The translations under genes were made by a program, and so were the position numbers. Below, piece after piece: positions 11,201 to 21,060 of a stretch of DNA of 64,000 nt (its first letter is position 1; each line of letters opens with the position of its first letter). The notes below the pieces were generated by a model that saw only the letters and a program-made list of their open reading frames with translations, was not told the origin of the DNA and searched no databases. Source of the stretch: Siphonodentalium dalli (lineage: Eukaryota; Mollusca; Scaphopoda; Gadilida; Siphonodentaliidae); NCBI GenBank assembly GCA_032622095.1, contig CP136063.1:88513980-88577979 (forward strand), written 5' to 3'.

Positions 11201-12015
11201 TTTCCGAATTCACGAACCATGCCACTACGGAGTTGAGGTGGTAACTTTTGCACGACAATTGTGACTAGCATGTCACTATAAACAGTGTGTTGTCCCAGTG
11301 CATCTAGAGATCTGATGTGAGACTCCAGGTCATCGCGGAACTTTCCGATGCCGGCTGTACTGTACTGAGGAGCCGGGAGATCTGCCAATGCTTGTAGATG
11401 AGCGCTTTCAATTTTATGAGATTGCCCATACCGTTGCTTAAGAATGTCAATGGCATCTGCGTAGTTGTCATTGGTGAGTGCCAATCCATTTATGCAAGTC
11501 GCTGCTTGTCCTCGGAGTAAAGAACGCAGATGCTGGAATTTCTGAACAAGAGGGAGTTCCAAGTCAGGAATTGAGTGAATAGCGGCGTTAAAGGAATCCC
11601 AGAACGATGGCCATTCGATGATTTCACCATCAAACAGCGGAAGTGAAAGTTTTGGAAGAGACACCTTCTGGCGGAGAGTTGTCGAACTGTTTGCATGTTG
11701 AACAACTGGTTTTGGCTTCTCTGTTGAACTACATTTCCGTAAGAACTGTTCATATTCATATTTCTTGTCTTTCACTTTACTAATATGTTCTTCTGCTTCA
11801 TCGGATTCCAACATAAACTCATCATCGTCCGTGATTGCTGAACTTATCGAATTATTCAGAACAGCCAATTGGCCAATTTTCTCCGTGATGTCATCAATAC
11901 GTCTGGAAAGTTTGTTTAAATCGGGATCTGTTGATTTCAGAATTGCATCCGCTTCATTTATATAGCGAGTCGTATGACCACGCACAGCTCTCCTAGTCCT
12001 GATCTGCTTATCCAT
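8236..12015 (-). CDS. BEL Gag-protease-RT-RNase H polyprotein (Pol piece 1)
   Basis: A 1259-residue open frame. Residues 115-265 resemble the DUF1759 Gag-like domain (LPKLSLPLFDG, EWPSFWDSF). Zinc knuckles are at 363-376 (CFNCLSNSHKSSQC) and 382-394. The protease has DDGS at 472-475. Reverse transcriptase lies about 700-930, with D812 in VVSDVEKAFLHV and YVDN at 891-894 where YVDD is the usual motif. RNase H has D1064, E1105, D1136 and D1181 (FADAS, PQLELMAA, WTDST, NPADIVSRG). The start ATG lies 26 bp after the primer-binding candidate. The stop comes from a one-base shift at a C5 run (plus-strand G run at 8256-8260), after which the sequence continues in another frame. Confidence 0.95.
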   Translation of the reverse strand: MDKQIRTRRAVRGHTTRYINEADAILKSTDPDLNKLSRRIDDITEKIGQLAVLNNSISSAITDDDEFMLESDEAEEHISKVKDKKYEYEQFLRKCSSTEKPKPVVQHANSSTTLRQKVSLPKLSLPLFDGEIIEWPSFWDSFNAAIHSIPDLELPLVQKFQHLRSLLRGQAATCINGLALTNDNYADAIDILKQRYGQSHKIESAHLQALADLPAPQYSTAGIGKFRDDLESHIRSLDALGQHTVYSDMLVTIVVQKLPPQLRSGMVREFGNKKFKLKELREFLRKEIEILEAGESVYQHQSMSTMIAKTSEFIPRENRQHMNRDVTKRVCCVFCDQSHSELECTIVVNVKERWDIVWQRKLCFNCLSNSHKSSQCSSRFRCRHCKSKHHTSLCESINTASFRSNPEHGHLNTNQPNQSAFHCNTDQKHDENDPDNATTMQSAASSRSTLLKTAIADVTSPTCTAQANILFDDGSQCSFISQYFADKLELKPVCRKEINLSAFGSKTSQMRSLDVVSVGLVCEDEVVDLQLLVVPRISTPLNISMYNQARTYPHLIGLKLAHPISDDDTFLIDILIGADFYYSVIDGKHVKGDSGPVAVKSKLGFLLSGPAGKSTEKRHAATMMSIFMDHSASSDSDFNLENFWNLESIGVDAPKATKGNHELLSTYCESIQFENGSYVAKLPWAENHAPLPTNFNIVTNRTRSTVRRLAKNPPQLVDYDIIIKEQTMKGFIEKVPRNEISASELGCHYIPHHPVFKTSSTTPMRIVYDCSCKNNKSSPSLNDCLLSGPALQNDLCAILVRFRLQKYGVVSDVEKAFLHVKLADNDKNFTRFLWLSDPNDPESPFDVFRFNVVLFGAKSSPFILNATILKHLMMNLPESPNVSQNLLNNVYVDNFISSFKSENELVNYFNQTRQLMAAGNFNVRSWSSNSTTLCSIADSKNVSDSSKTVSVLGLHWSTDTDTLSLPCKQMNNGELVTKRQILSDSCSVFDPLGFVSPITIRAKIIMQKLWSQNLDWDEPVPLEFVQEWVSVRNDLQTASEFTFNRCISDSEIDNESLELHIFADASAKAYGTVGYLKSSNSCLPQFILAKSRVAPLKPLTIPQLELMAALIAARMASNTVKFLQLSRPIKTVMWTDSTIVLYWLNSTRNLPMFVSNRVSEIKRLTNVCDWHHCESTDNPADIVSRGISSSQLMLNKLWWHGPAWLQSDTINFPTWSGHEPENGHDVCDIQPSVSLTVTDGNTSHKPSPKVIDPLAFLRS

Positions 12016-12023
12016 TCTTTAGT

Positions 12024-12039
12024 GGGTTCGAGGGACCAA
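12024..12039 (-). other. Primer-binding site candidate
   Basis: Element strand reads TGGTCCCTCGAACCCA. It starts with the TGG expected to pair with a tRNA 3' CCA, and lies two bases inside the proposed LTR end (GATACA at 12041-12046). I did not identify the tRNA. It is the main reason to extend the LTR to 12041. Confidence 0.55.
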
Positions 12040-12040
12040 A

Positions 12041-12279
12041 TGTATCGGATTCTGGTTCAGAAGTAAAAATCGGGAAGCATTGCGAAACACGACTTGTAAC
12101 ATACACGATTTATCGGACACTAAATATGCAGTACAGAACATAATAGCACAATAAGTCACTCGGTGTCACACACGCGCATAATGAGTCCAGCCAATGAGCA
12201 CTGTCAATTACAGTGTAATCTATACCATGTCGATTGGCACACAAGCCGCATATAGTCTATATCGTAGATATCCACAACA
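12041..12279 (-). repeat. 5' LTR of the BEL element
   Basis: On the element strand it starts TGTTGTGGATATC and ends ATCCGATACA, giving TGT...ACA ends and 239 bp. Only 12081-12279 has a counterpart in the left copy. The alternative inner end at 12081 also gives TG...CA (199 bp) but would leave about 40 bp before the primer site. Confidence 0.8.
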
Positions 12280-12490
12280 TCATCATCCATAATCATCATC
12301 CATCATAATCATCCAGCATCATCCATAATCATTCATCACCCATCCATCATCCATCATGCCACCTGATGTGTGTCGCCTGATGCATGCCGCCTCATGCATG
12401 CTGCCTGATTCACAACGGCCGTTATTCACCGCCTGATGAACGGGCGGGGTGTGTATCGGTCGGTGTGTATCGGACTGTGTGTAACAGGTG
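12280..12490. repeat. Satellite remnant and degenerate palindromic core 5
   Basis: About 70 bp of CATCATCC-type satellite followed by a diverged left arm and centre of the 14-bp core (GCCACCTGATGTGTG, GGCCGTTATTCACCGCC, GGGCGGGGTGTGTATCGG). It is interrupted at 12491 by the CACTA-like element; similar units resume at 15575. Confidence 0.8.
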
Positions 12491-13296
12491 CACTGCACGA
12501 AAACTGAAATTTATGCATTGAATAAATTCCAGATAAATGAGCATAAATCAGAAATTTATGTCGATTTATTCACTGAATAAATTTGTATAAATCCCGAAAT
12601 TTATGCACCTATATTCACCGATTTATTCATGAATAAACTTCCAGATTTATTCCAAATTTATTCACTGAATAAACCCACCTTTATTCAGCAGGATAAACTC
12701 GCATTTATTCGCACGTTCATGCATACATTTATTGTCTACATTTTATGCATAAATACAAATTTATTCACTGAATAAAGCTGCATAAATATATGTAGCTACA
12801 TTTATTCTGGTTATAAACTCAAATTTATACAAGTTATTCACGGAATAAACCTGCATAAATATATGTAGCTACAGTTATTCTTATTATAAACTCCAGTTTA
12901 TGCACATTTTTACCCGGTATAAATTTGGATTTGAACATATATATCCATATATATATTTGTGAAATCTACTTTAGGGTGACATTTGGCTTGTAACCAGCAT
13001 ATATGGCGACACTGATGTGTATATCTAACTATACATATACACATGTGTCGCACTGATTCTGGTATCTCCATGTGTAGTAATTTGCCAACAAAATGCTGCC
13101 CTATTGTTGGTTATACCAGTCACAAATAAAACATGAACTACTTGGACATGGCACTTTGTCTCATAGTTGTATCTTGTCGTCAATTTTCGTAGTCTCTGCA
13201 ATAAAGAATAAAAATTAAATAATTAAGTGATCGCATCGAAAATAAGTATAAATATTAAAATATAAAAACTAAAATAAATTGTTTTGTTTTCTGCTA

Positions 13297-13845
13297 AAGA
13301 GTGATATCGCCCTTCAATGACCACAATTTTACGGGATTCAAACTTCAAAATATTAATTGTGTTACAACATGGATTTATTGTACAATGGATTTATATGTGA
13401 TATGGCAAAGGGTGATATCACCCTTCCATCACCACAATTTTACTCGATTCTAACTTCAAGACGGGATTACATCATGGATATATTGTACAGTAAATATATA
13501 TATGTGATACTGGCAAAGGATGATGTCACCCTTCCATGACCACAATTGCAATTTTACGCGATTCAAACTTCAAAACGGGATTACATCATGGACTTACTGT
13601 TCAATGGAAATATGTGATATGGCCAAAGGGTGATATCACCCTTCCATGATCACAATTGTACGCGATTCAAACGTCAAAACGGGATTACATAATGGATATA
13701 TTGTACAATGAATTTATATGTGAAATGGCAAAGGGTGAAATAGCCTGTTTAGCAAAAATATTTAATTGTAATGTACGGCCTTTTATTTGTGATCTGGCTA
13801 AGGGTGAAATCACTCTCACAAAACCACATTTTCACGCGATAGAAT
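13297..13845. repeat. Minisatellite of about 105 bp carrying a palindromic GGTGATATCACC box
   Basis: Four to five units beginning near 13301, 13411, 13519, 13629 and 13733, with a partial unit at about 13802. Each starts with a version of GGTGATATCACCCTTCC, then CACAATTTTACGCGATTC and a GGGATTACATCATGGAT segment. The short open frames here are repeat by-products. It lies inside the CACTA-like element. Confidence 0.85.
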
Positions 13846-14705
13846 AACCTTATTCCGACGTCTCTGTATAATAAAAGATTTAAAGTAAATAAGTGATCAA
13901 GGCAAGCTATGTCTAAATTTAATGCGAACATATATGTAATCTTTGTTACAATTTCATGAATGGTGTGGTATTCAGAATAAATTTTGACATGTGTCGATCA
14001 CGCTACGAATTGATGAAAGAATGAATGCATGCATGGCTACATTACTGTCCACAACATTAATCTACCATTGTAACACCTTAGTTTAGACACAACATGCGAA
14101 AACAAACGTATTTGTATATACATAATCTGTCTAAATAGCGAAAACGAATACTCGCCTGTAATGCCCGGAACACGTCTGCACATTAGGGTTGTTTACAGAA
14201 AAAGAAAGCATCTTGGCGGATAGCTTGTATTATCTGATACAGCTGGTCTCACATATGCATGGTGGCCGTGGATACCATCGCGGAATAATTAAATTATGGG
14301 CTAAGATGGTTACAGCCGTAAGCGAAATGATTTGGTATAACTGAATGTCTCCATACAGAGCGGTGTCGACACAATTGTGACGTTTTGAATGTGTGGTGTG
14401 GGCATGGACAACGATACAGTGGTTATGTGGGGTTGTGACACTCCCACAATATTTGCCTCAATTTTCCACATTGTAAATTCGGAGGTCAAAAATCGAAATT
14501 TTGGAAATTTCAGACCAGGTAGAATTGTTAAATTTCTACGTGTAATTTTGTCTAATTTCAATGTTTTAGTTGGCAAATTTTACTCCTATGTGGGTGACTA
14601 GTTTAAATGTTTTATTATTATTCAGTCGGAAAATCTACAGAATTTCCGAAATTTGGAAAATTTATGACAATTTCCGCAAAGTTGATTGGAAAATTTAGTC
14701 CCAAT

Positions 14706-14725
14706 GGGGGGGGGGGGGGGGGGGG
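14706..14725. repeat. 20-base G homopolymer
   Basis: Uninterrupted run of 20 G within the CACTA-like element. The surroundings (13846-15400) hold no convincing gene. Confidence 0.9.
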
Positions 14726-15574
14726 TTGCACTTGGAATATCCGAAGTGGACACCCCCATTCCCCATTCCTGACCTCAAATATGCTTTATTTGTAATCATT
14801 TTAATTCATTTTCGTCAAATTACGTGAGAAAGATGACATGTGTCTATAGAGGTATAACATCTATGTCACGTTTATCTGTAGGGCATTTTGCGAAAGGTCT
14901 TCAGTTATGGGTTTTTTGTGGGTAAGCGTTGTCAGCATGTCATTTGACTAATAGTGTTAAAGTGACATCAAATGTTTACCACATTGCTATAAATGTTCGC
15001 TGGCGACATAATAGCTCTACTGACCTCGGGCACTGTTCGAAGAAAGGCGATTTTAATATGTAAAAATGCATGCATAAATTCAGGGTCCTAAATTTATGTA
15101 ACATTTATATTTTATAAATATCGCTTTTCATGCAGTGACTATTCAGAGGAAATTTGAATTAGTCATTAACATGTGAAAGTGACTGACATAATATTCACTA
15201 ATTATATTGCGCATGGCTATTTGAAAACTTCCCTAATATAGTGTGAAATAAGGGTTTATATTTTGACAATTGCGAAAACAACAATGCATTGATAAATTAA
15301 CGTTCATTGACTTCTTCACTATAATCTAATTTGTTCACATGTTGCATCCATTTCTTGCAACGAAATTTAAATAAATTTTGGAAAAAATATTTAGCTATAT
15401 ATTGCTTTAACGTTTACATAGATCATCAAATTTATATAAAATTTATTTTTGATAAATTTAAAATTTATGTGTTTCACTAAATTTAAAATTTATCAGACAT
15501 TTATTTTCTAATAAATTTGCAATGTGAAATTTATCAAAATTTATTATTTAATAAATTTCACTTTTCGTGCAGTG

Positions 15575-15926
15575 GTGGTGTTTATCAGGTGGTGTGTATC
15601 AGGTGTGTATCCATGTACACAGCCCGCCATCATCCATCATCATCCATCATTCATCCATCATCCATCCATCATCACCCATCATCCATCATCATCACCATCA
15701 TCCACCATCATCCATCATCATCCATCATCATCCATCATCGTCCATCATCGTCATCATCGTCATCCATCATCCATCTTTAGCATCATCATAGATCATCATC
15801 ATCATCCATCGGGCAGTATGTATCATATGGTGTGTATCTGGTAGTGTGTATCGGGCGGTATGTAACGGATGGTGTGTATCGGCTGGTGTGTACAGTGTGG
15901 TGTGTATTGGGTGTGTACCGTTAAAG
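15575..15926. repeat. 14-bp minisatellite and ATC satellite beyond the CACTA-like element
   Basis: Starts with GTGTATCAGG-type units, passes through ATC/ATCC satellite at 15627-15810, then a row of 14-bp units (GTGTGTATCTGGTA, GTGTGTATCGGGCG, GTATGTAACGGATG, GTGTGTATCGGCTG). It continues the locus interrupted at 12490. Confidence 0.85.
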
Positions 15927-16619
15927 TCTTCAACTGGTATCAACAAGATTGGCTTTCTAGATTTTAAATATTTTTAAATATGTAAATAGTGGCCGGAGAT
16001 CCTATAAAGATTAGTAATTGTAATTGTTATGTTAAATGCTAACTACCTGGACACCTTTATGTTACTCTCAGTTAACCACTCATCTAATAGAGGGCTAACT
16101 TTTTTATAATTCTAATATGAAAATTCAACATCTAGAAAGACAATCTTGTTATCAGTTGAAGGCTTTTAGTGTATATACCTGATACACAACACCCTATACA
16201 CACCACCAGATACACACCAATTGCCCGTGTTGCAGATGGTGTGTATAGGGTGGTGTATATCAGGTGTGTATCATTGTACACTGCGCTATACACCGCACCC
16301 GATGTAGTAATTTAGTAATAGTAATTTAGGGGTGTTTAGTTTGTTAATGCATCTTTAATATGATATTGTCTTTTTTCTCAGGTATTATTAATCCCTAACT
16401 TGCTGGACACAGTTATGCCGCTCTCAGCTGACCACTCATCTAATAGAGGGGGTAAGTTTTTATAATTCTAATTCCAAATCTAGAAAACCAACCTTGTTGA
16501 TATCATTTGAAGACTTTAAGGGAACACACCTGATACACGCCACCCTATACACACCATCCGGTTCACACCACACATTGCCCAATACACACCACTTGATACA
16601 CGCTTCCCAATACACATTA
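15927..16619. repeat. Inverted modules of the 14-bp minisatellite
   Basis: C-strand and G-strand 14-bp units alternate: ATACACACCACCAG-type at 16183-16225, GGTGTGTATAGGGT-type at 16235-16275, C-strand units again at 16528-16619. A companion sequence (TCTAGAAA...CTTGTT...TCA...GAAG) recurs at 15927-15975 (inverted), 16126-16170 and 16479-16520. A GACCACTCATCTAATAGAGG block is nearly duplicated at 16071 and 16430. No gene. Confidence 0.75.
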
Positions 16620-17325
16620 ATGTTAGAAATACAAAATGTGAACTTTATTGAGATTTTTATTTTTTTTTACAGGCAATGGTCCAAAAAAACAAAGTCCATA
16701 TCTAAGAATCAAATATGGGAATATTATATTATATGTACTGAACACTGTGATGAATGATGTACTACAAACAAAATATTATATTTCTTGAGCGTTCTTTAAA
16801 AAAATTACTTTGAACCGGTTGTTGACAAATGATATACTAACTTCACAATATGGTTGACAAAGAGCCAGCAGTTTATGGGTCACATTTCCATGGCTTATGT
16901 CCAGTCCCGTGTGAATGGCTTTTACCAGTGTAAACTTCCACATCAGTGATTATCCTATGAGTGAGTGCTGACCTACATACTAGAAATAATGTGGTGCTGT
17001 GCCATGGTTTGATTGGGGATTAGCATTCTATTGTAAACAGAGTCCACACTGGTTACAATGACCTGCTGCTAACCCATGCCTGCTGGCATCCACACAGCCA
17101 ATGTTTAAGCAAGTACATATCATTTGTCAACAACTGGTTCAAAGTAATTTTTTCAAAGAATACTCAAGAAATATAAAACAAATTTGTAGTACATCATTCA
17201 TCACAGTGTTCAGTACATATTCCCATGTTTGATTCTTAGATATGGACTTTGTTTTTCTTGGACCATTGCCTGTAAATTTAATTTTTTTAAATCTTAATAA
17301 AGTTCACATTTTGTATTTCTAACAT
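16620..17325. mobile_element. Foldback/MITE-like element with long inverted arms
   Basis: Left arm about 16620-16845 and right arm about 17108-17325 are inverted copies at roughly 90 percent by eye, starting ATGTTAGAAATACAAAATG at both outer ends. A unique spacer of about 260 bp separates them. No coding capacity and no clear target duplication. The arms could pair over more than 200 bp. Confidence 0.8.
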
Positions 17326-17588
17326 AAACCACCATAAAGTGTACTCATAAAATGTTGCATCAGTGGGCATGGTTTCTGTGATTACTAACATACATGAACA
17401 GAATCGTGTATTTGGACTCTATAAAATTTTGGAAAAATTGGGTCCACAAAGCCCTTAAACTGTAATATTTTGGAATGACAAAAACGTATTTTGGATACAT
17501 AAATTATGGATCGAAAACTTTTCTCCACCAACTTCCGAACTTGCTTAGCCTGGGCACGACCATCCGAATTATGATGACTACAGGACGC
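17326..17588. other. No feature recognised
   Basis: AT-rich unique-looking sequence without a convincing open frame. Confidence 0.6.
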
Positions 17589-18199
17589 TCACTATGAATA
17601 CCGAACACAACCGAACATAACCAAACACAACCGAAAATAAGTTAAAATAAGGAATATATAAGGGAAATGTAACAAATATTTATAGTTTATAGGGGTGTGT
17701 AGGTAGATGTAAGGTAGTGATATGTGAAGTTTTATACAATTTTGGTTATTAAAAGTTATGTTATTGGCAGTTTTATGCTATTATGCTATTACCCAAGCGA
17801 GAGTTCGCCGAGAATTTCTATGAACACCGAACACAAGTCTAAATATGGGATGATTAAGACAAATATAAGAAAAAAAGTATATAGGGATGTGTAGGTAGAT
17901 GTATGTTGGTGATTTGTGAAGTTTGTTGCAATTTGGGCTATAAAAAGTTATGTTATCGCCAGTTTTTTATATTAATTTTACGCCGTTGGCTTAGCAAGAA
18001 CTCCGCAATGCAGTAACTAATTTGGCGAGCAGTGCATTTAGTCGCCGTTAATTAATTAGCTTGTGTTCGGTATTTGGATCTGACACTACTCGGCGATACC
18101 AACAATGCTTAGGCCTACTTTGGGTTTCAATGGATTATGATTTAAACACTTTGGGTTCATGTGTGTTTTGACAGTAATAATCTATGTTGTGTAGGATTA

Positions 18200-18690
18200 T
18201 CATTATCAAGTGTTGTCTCTTGGGTTTGTTCGAATATTTCCCAAGAGGCAACTCTCGACCAAAAACTATCTTTCCATAACACATTAAAAATATCTCAACC
18301 AGGGCCAACCAAAGAATTCGGTTATTAAGAATGCTATGGGGCACATCGTGGGGACTCAATCCAGTAACTCTAATTAAGCTCATTAAGCAATTTATACGAC
18401 CAATCACGAAATGTGGGGCCATCATAACCGCCGATCTACCCAAATCTACACTCAACAAACTTCAAGTAATCCAAAACAAAACCTTGAGAATGGCACTCCA
18501 AGAAATTATACGAACCCCATCAGGGCATTACATAATACAGCTGACATACCCTCGCTCCACGTTATACTTCAAAATATAGCGGTAAACATTCTAATCAGAC
18601 TACAAGGCAGCAACTTAATTGACGAACTCGAGCTCTGGAAAACACTACTGACCAAAAAGAAAACAAAAAAACCAGGCCGGCGAGATTAGG
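18200..18690 (+). pseudogene. Non-LTR retrotransposon fragment (RT C-terminal region)
   Basis: Broken translation resembling the region after the RT domain of LINE ORF2 proteins: WGLNPVTLIKL, FIRPITKCGAII, LQVIQNKTLRMALQ, then, after a frame change near 18510, ALHNTADIPSLHVILQNIAV. Phrases such as LIKLYKxFIRPxLEYGA and LQxIQNKALR are usual in several LINE clades. At least two frame changes and a missing polymerase core make it dead. It lies inside the 17589-21720 region. Confidence 0.7.
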
Positions 18691-19500
18691 GATCTTTCTG
18701 GGCTATAATAATAATCTCCCTCAATGGTCGCACCAATACACCCCAAATTTAATAAATACTTAACCATCAACAAATAAATACTGAAATAGACCCATATCTC
18801 AAAAACTTAATAACACGCGAGGTCGATTAGGTTACTAACACAGTTGGCAACAAATGCCCAAGGGGTAGCCCTATAAAATAAAATATCGCTTCAAAGTGTC
18901 AACATAGCACTGTAAACCAATAAAAACATATTATTTATTGGGGATTTGAACCCACTTGGAAATGTTTGAATGGGGTCAAAAGTACATTTATATAATTTGT
19001 CCTGTCAATAGACTAAGACACTAAGTCTTTTAAAAAAAGACATCAAAAACAATTTTAAACCAGCAATGTCGTCATGCAGACATGCCGGTCCTGGAAAATT
19101 GGTGATGGAAATTATAATTGTATTAAAATGCAAAACATTTATTCCATAAACTGTTAACAAATTATCGTAATACTCGTAACATCATGTGTTGGTGATAGCT
19201 GGCCAACTGAATACCTAAAAGCTAATTAATTAACCGTGAATGCATGCCGAACACAAGAGTGCACGGCGTGAAATTATTATAAAAAACTGCCAATAACATA
19301 ATTTTTAATCGCGAAAATTGCATCAAGATTCACATATCACTATAAAACACATATATACATACACATCCCTATACATTTTTATTTATTAATATTGTCCTTA
19401 TATATGCCATATTGTCCCCCCGAAAAATATATTTTTGGGGGACTATTGTAATCTGTCCGTGCGTCCGGAGTTATAACTCCAGTGATGGTCATCCGATTTT

Positions 19501-20640
19501 ATTATGGCTGACCCGTTTATACGCCTAAGTGTGTGCGTGTTAAACTTAAAGAATGCTACTAAAGTCGCCACAGGGTTATACAGTTTTTCGGCCGTGGTAG
19601 CACCTGGACCAGTGCGTCTATAACTGAAGGCGGTCACATTTGACCCCAATAAACAGGAGAGCCAATCATGACGGCTAAAACAAATATGATTCTGACAATT
19701 CCGGGAAAGGTCGCCCTGATGGCAAACTTCACTAACACTCGATCCACGACAACAAACTAAAAAGTAATTCGATGGATAAACTGTGCTTGATGATGAATGT
19801 TTTAAGTGATGTTGTTCACATGTTCCTGATATTATATTTTTGTGATTACATTTATGGTTCCATAATATTCATTGTAGTGTTATAAAACCAAATCGCAACA
19901 TTGCTACACCTGGACTGAAATATCTACAGATACAGAATTGCGCCTGTATTAATATAAAATTTAAGTTGGGTTTTTCTCAAACAAAATGTCATTGTGGGAT
20001 AGACCTATGTCCAGTTACACTTTCACTTGCTGATAATTTAACTAAGATTGGGGAGTTCTCAATATGCCTTCAAATAGTTCAATATTGAATCAACGATACG
20101 ATCAGGGATAGTATATGAAAATTTTAAATTCAACTATATACATTGTATTACTACATGTATATCATTTGAAAGGACATTGCAATCTGAATACTATTTGTTA
20201 TTAATTGGTTGTTACCATATTGGCCGAGTTATGAGGGCGAGGTCTGTCATATTGGCCGAAGGCTAATAAGAAAGACGGAATAAATGAATATAAAATAATA
20301 GACCATAGATCAAGAGAAGGAAGCTCCTAGTTTTATTATTTACCCAATATTTTATTATTTTATAACAAGACATCACGCCAGTGCGTTATCTTATATATGT
20401 GAGTCTCCCATAGGTAGCCTTGTATATATAAGAGAATGCACTGGGATTCAAGGTCAAGGAAATATTGTTAGGCCAATGTAGTCAGGCATCCAATTAAATC
20501 ACACCTGTCATATTCTCGCAGGGATGTCCCCACAGGTTGAGGTGGGTTTAGATTTGTTCAATGCGATGCATTTTTTCCCCCAAAACCAATTACATATACT
20601 AAAATAAAATGAATATAAAATAATAGAGCATTGGTCAAGA
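19501..20640. repeat. Dispersed repeat of about 1.1 kb, copy 1
   Basis: Direct duplicate of 22986-24125 at roughly 95 percent by eye. Both copies encode on the minus strand a short conserved frame containing NVTAFSYRRTGPGATTAEKL, cut differently at each end. I do not recognise that peptide. The repeat also contains a GCCAGTGCGTT...GAATGCACTGG inverted pair near 20373 and 20433. Confidence 0.8.
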
Positions 20641-20644
20641 GAAA

Positions 20645-21060
20645 GGTTTGTTCCGATTTCTTTTATGGGGTTATTTCCCTTTTTTTCAATTTTGTTTTTA
20701 CTTAGAAAATTTCTCACTTTTTCGGTTTCCGGATGATATCTCAAGTTTGGATCCTTTAATTTTAAATACCATTTTTATGTGGATCAGTCATATCAAGATA
20801 CAGTTCAAGTTCGAATTTGAGTTTGATCCGATGATTTTTCTCAGACTCATGGGCTTTTCGACTTAAAAAATTCAATTTTGCTTGTTTTTTCTTTGGTTTC
20901 CGGATGATAACTCAAGTTTGGATTGTTTAATTGAAAATTCTGTTTTTTGGTGGTTCGTTCATATCAAAATACAGGTCTAGTTCGAATTTGAGTTTGATCC
21001 AATAATTTTTCCCAGAGTTATGGGCCTTTCGATTTTTTTTTTAGGATTTTCTGTATGAGG
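20645..21060. repeat. Two-unit tandem repeat, GTTTCCGGATGATAACT family
   Basis: Units starting near 20722 and 20898 share GGTTTCCGGATGAT, a CATATCAA...ATACAG segment, GTTCGAATTTGAGTTTGATCC and an ending ATGGGC...TTTCGA. Same family as 49592-49960, 56100-56420, 57640-58160 and 58980-59580. Confidence 0.8.

Larger units (their letters stand above)
6388..12279 (-). mobile_element. BEL/Pao LTR retrotransposon, near full length
   Basis: Seen directly: two LTR copies (6388-6586 and 12041/12081-12279) bracket a minus-strand coding region running Gag-like (DUF1759 type), zinc knuckles, A17-type protease, reverse transcriptase, RNase H, integrase and a DUF5641-like tail. That order and the single long Gag-Pol frame are typical of BEL/Pao. 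The LTRs differ at 3 of 199 compared positions, so the insertion is recent. Three one-base shifts break the coding region but there is no in-frame nonsense codon within the pieces. No target-site duplication is seen: left flank CGCCT, right flank TCATC. The host site is the ATC satellite. Confidence 0.95.
12491..15574. mobile_element. Non-autonomous CACTA/EnSpm-like DNA transposon
   Basis: Terminal inverted repeats: left CACTGCACGAAAACTGAAAT, right end (reverse complement) CACTGCACGAAAAGTGAAAT, with 23 of 24 positions matching when extended. The flanking trinucleotide is GTG on both sides (12488-12490 and 15575-15577). CACTR termini with a 3-bp duplication are the signature of CACTA/EnSpm elements. 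Both subterminal zones (about 12500-12930 and 15400-15560) are packed with AAATTTAT/AATAAAT motifs, as in that superfamily. No transposase frame is present, so mobility would have to be supplied in trans. GTG is weak evidence for a duplication inside GT-rich minisatellite. Confidence 0.8.

Noticed and set aside
12280-12284. TCATC as the BEL target-site duplication
   Set aside because: The left flank is CGCCT. TCATC is simply satellite sequence on one side only.
13357-13847. Short open frames of about 60 codons (MDILYNEFICEMAKGE type)
   Set aside because: They recur because of the 105-bp minisatellite and are broken in each unit.
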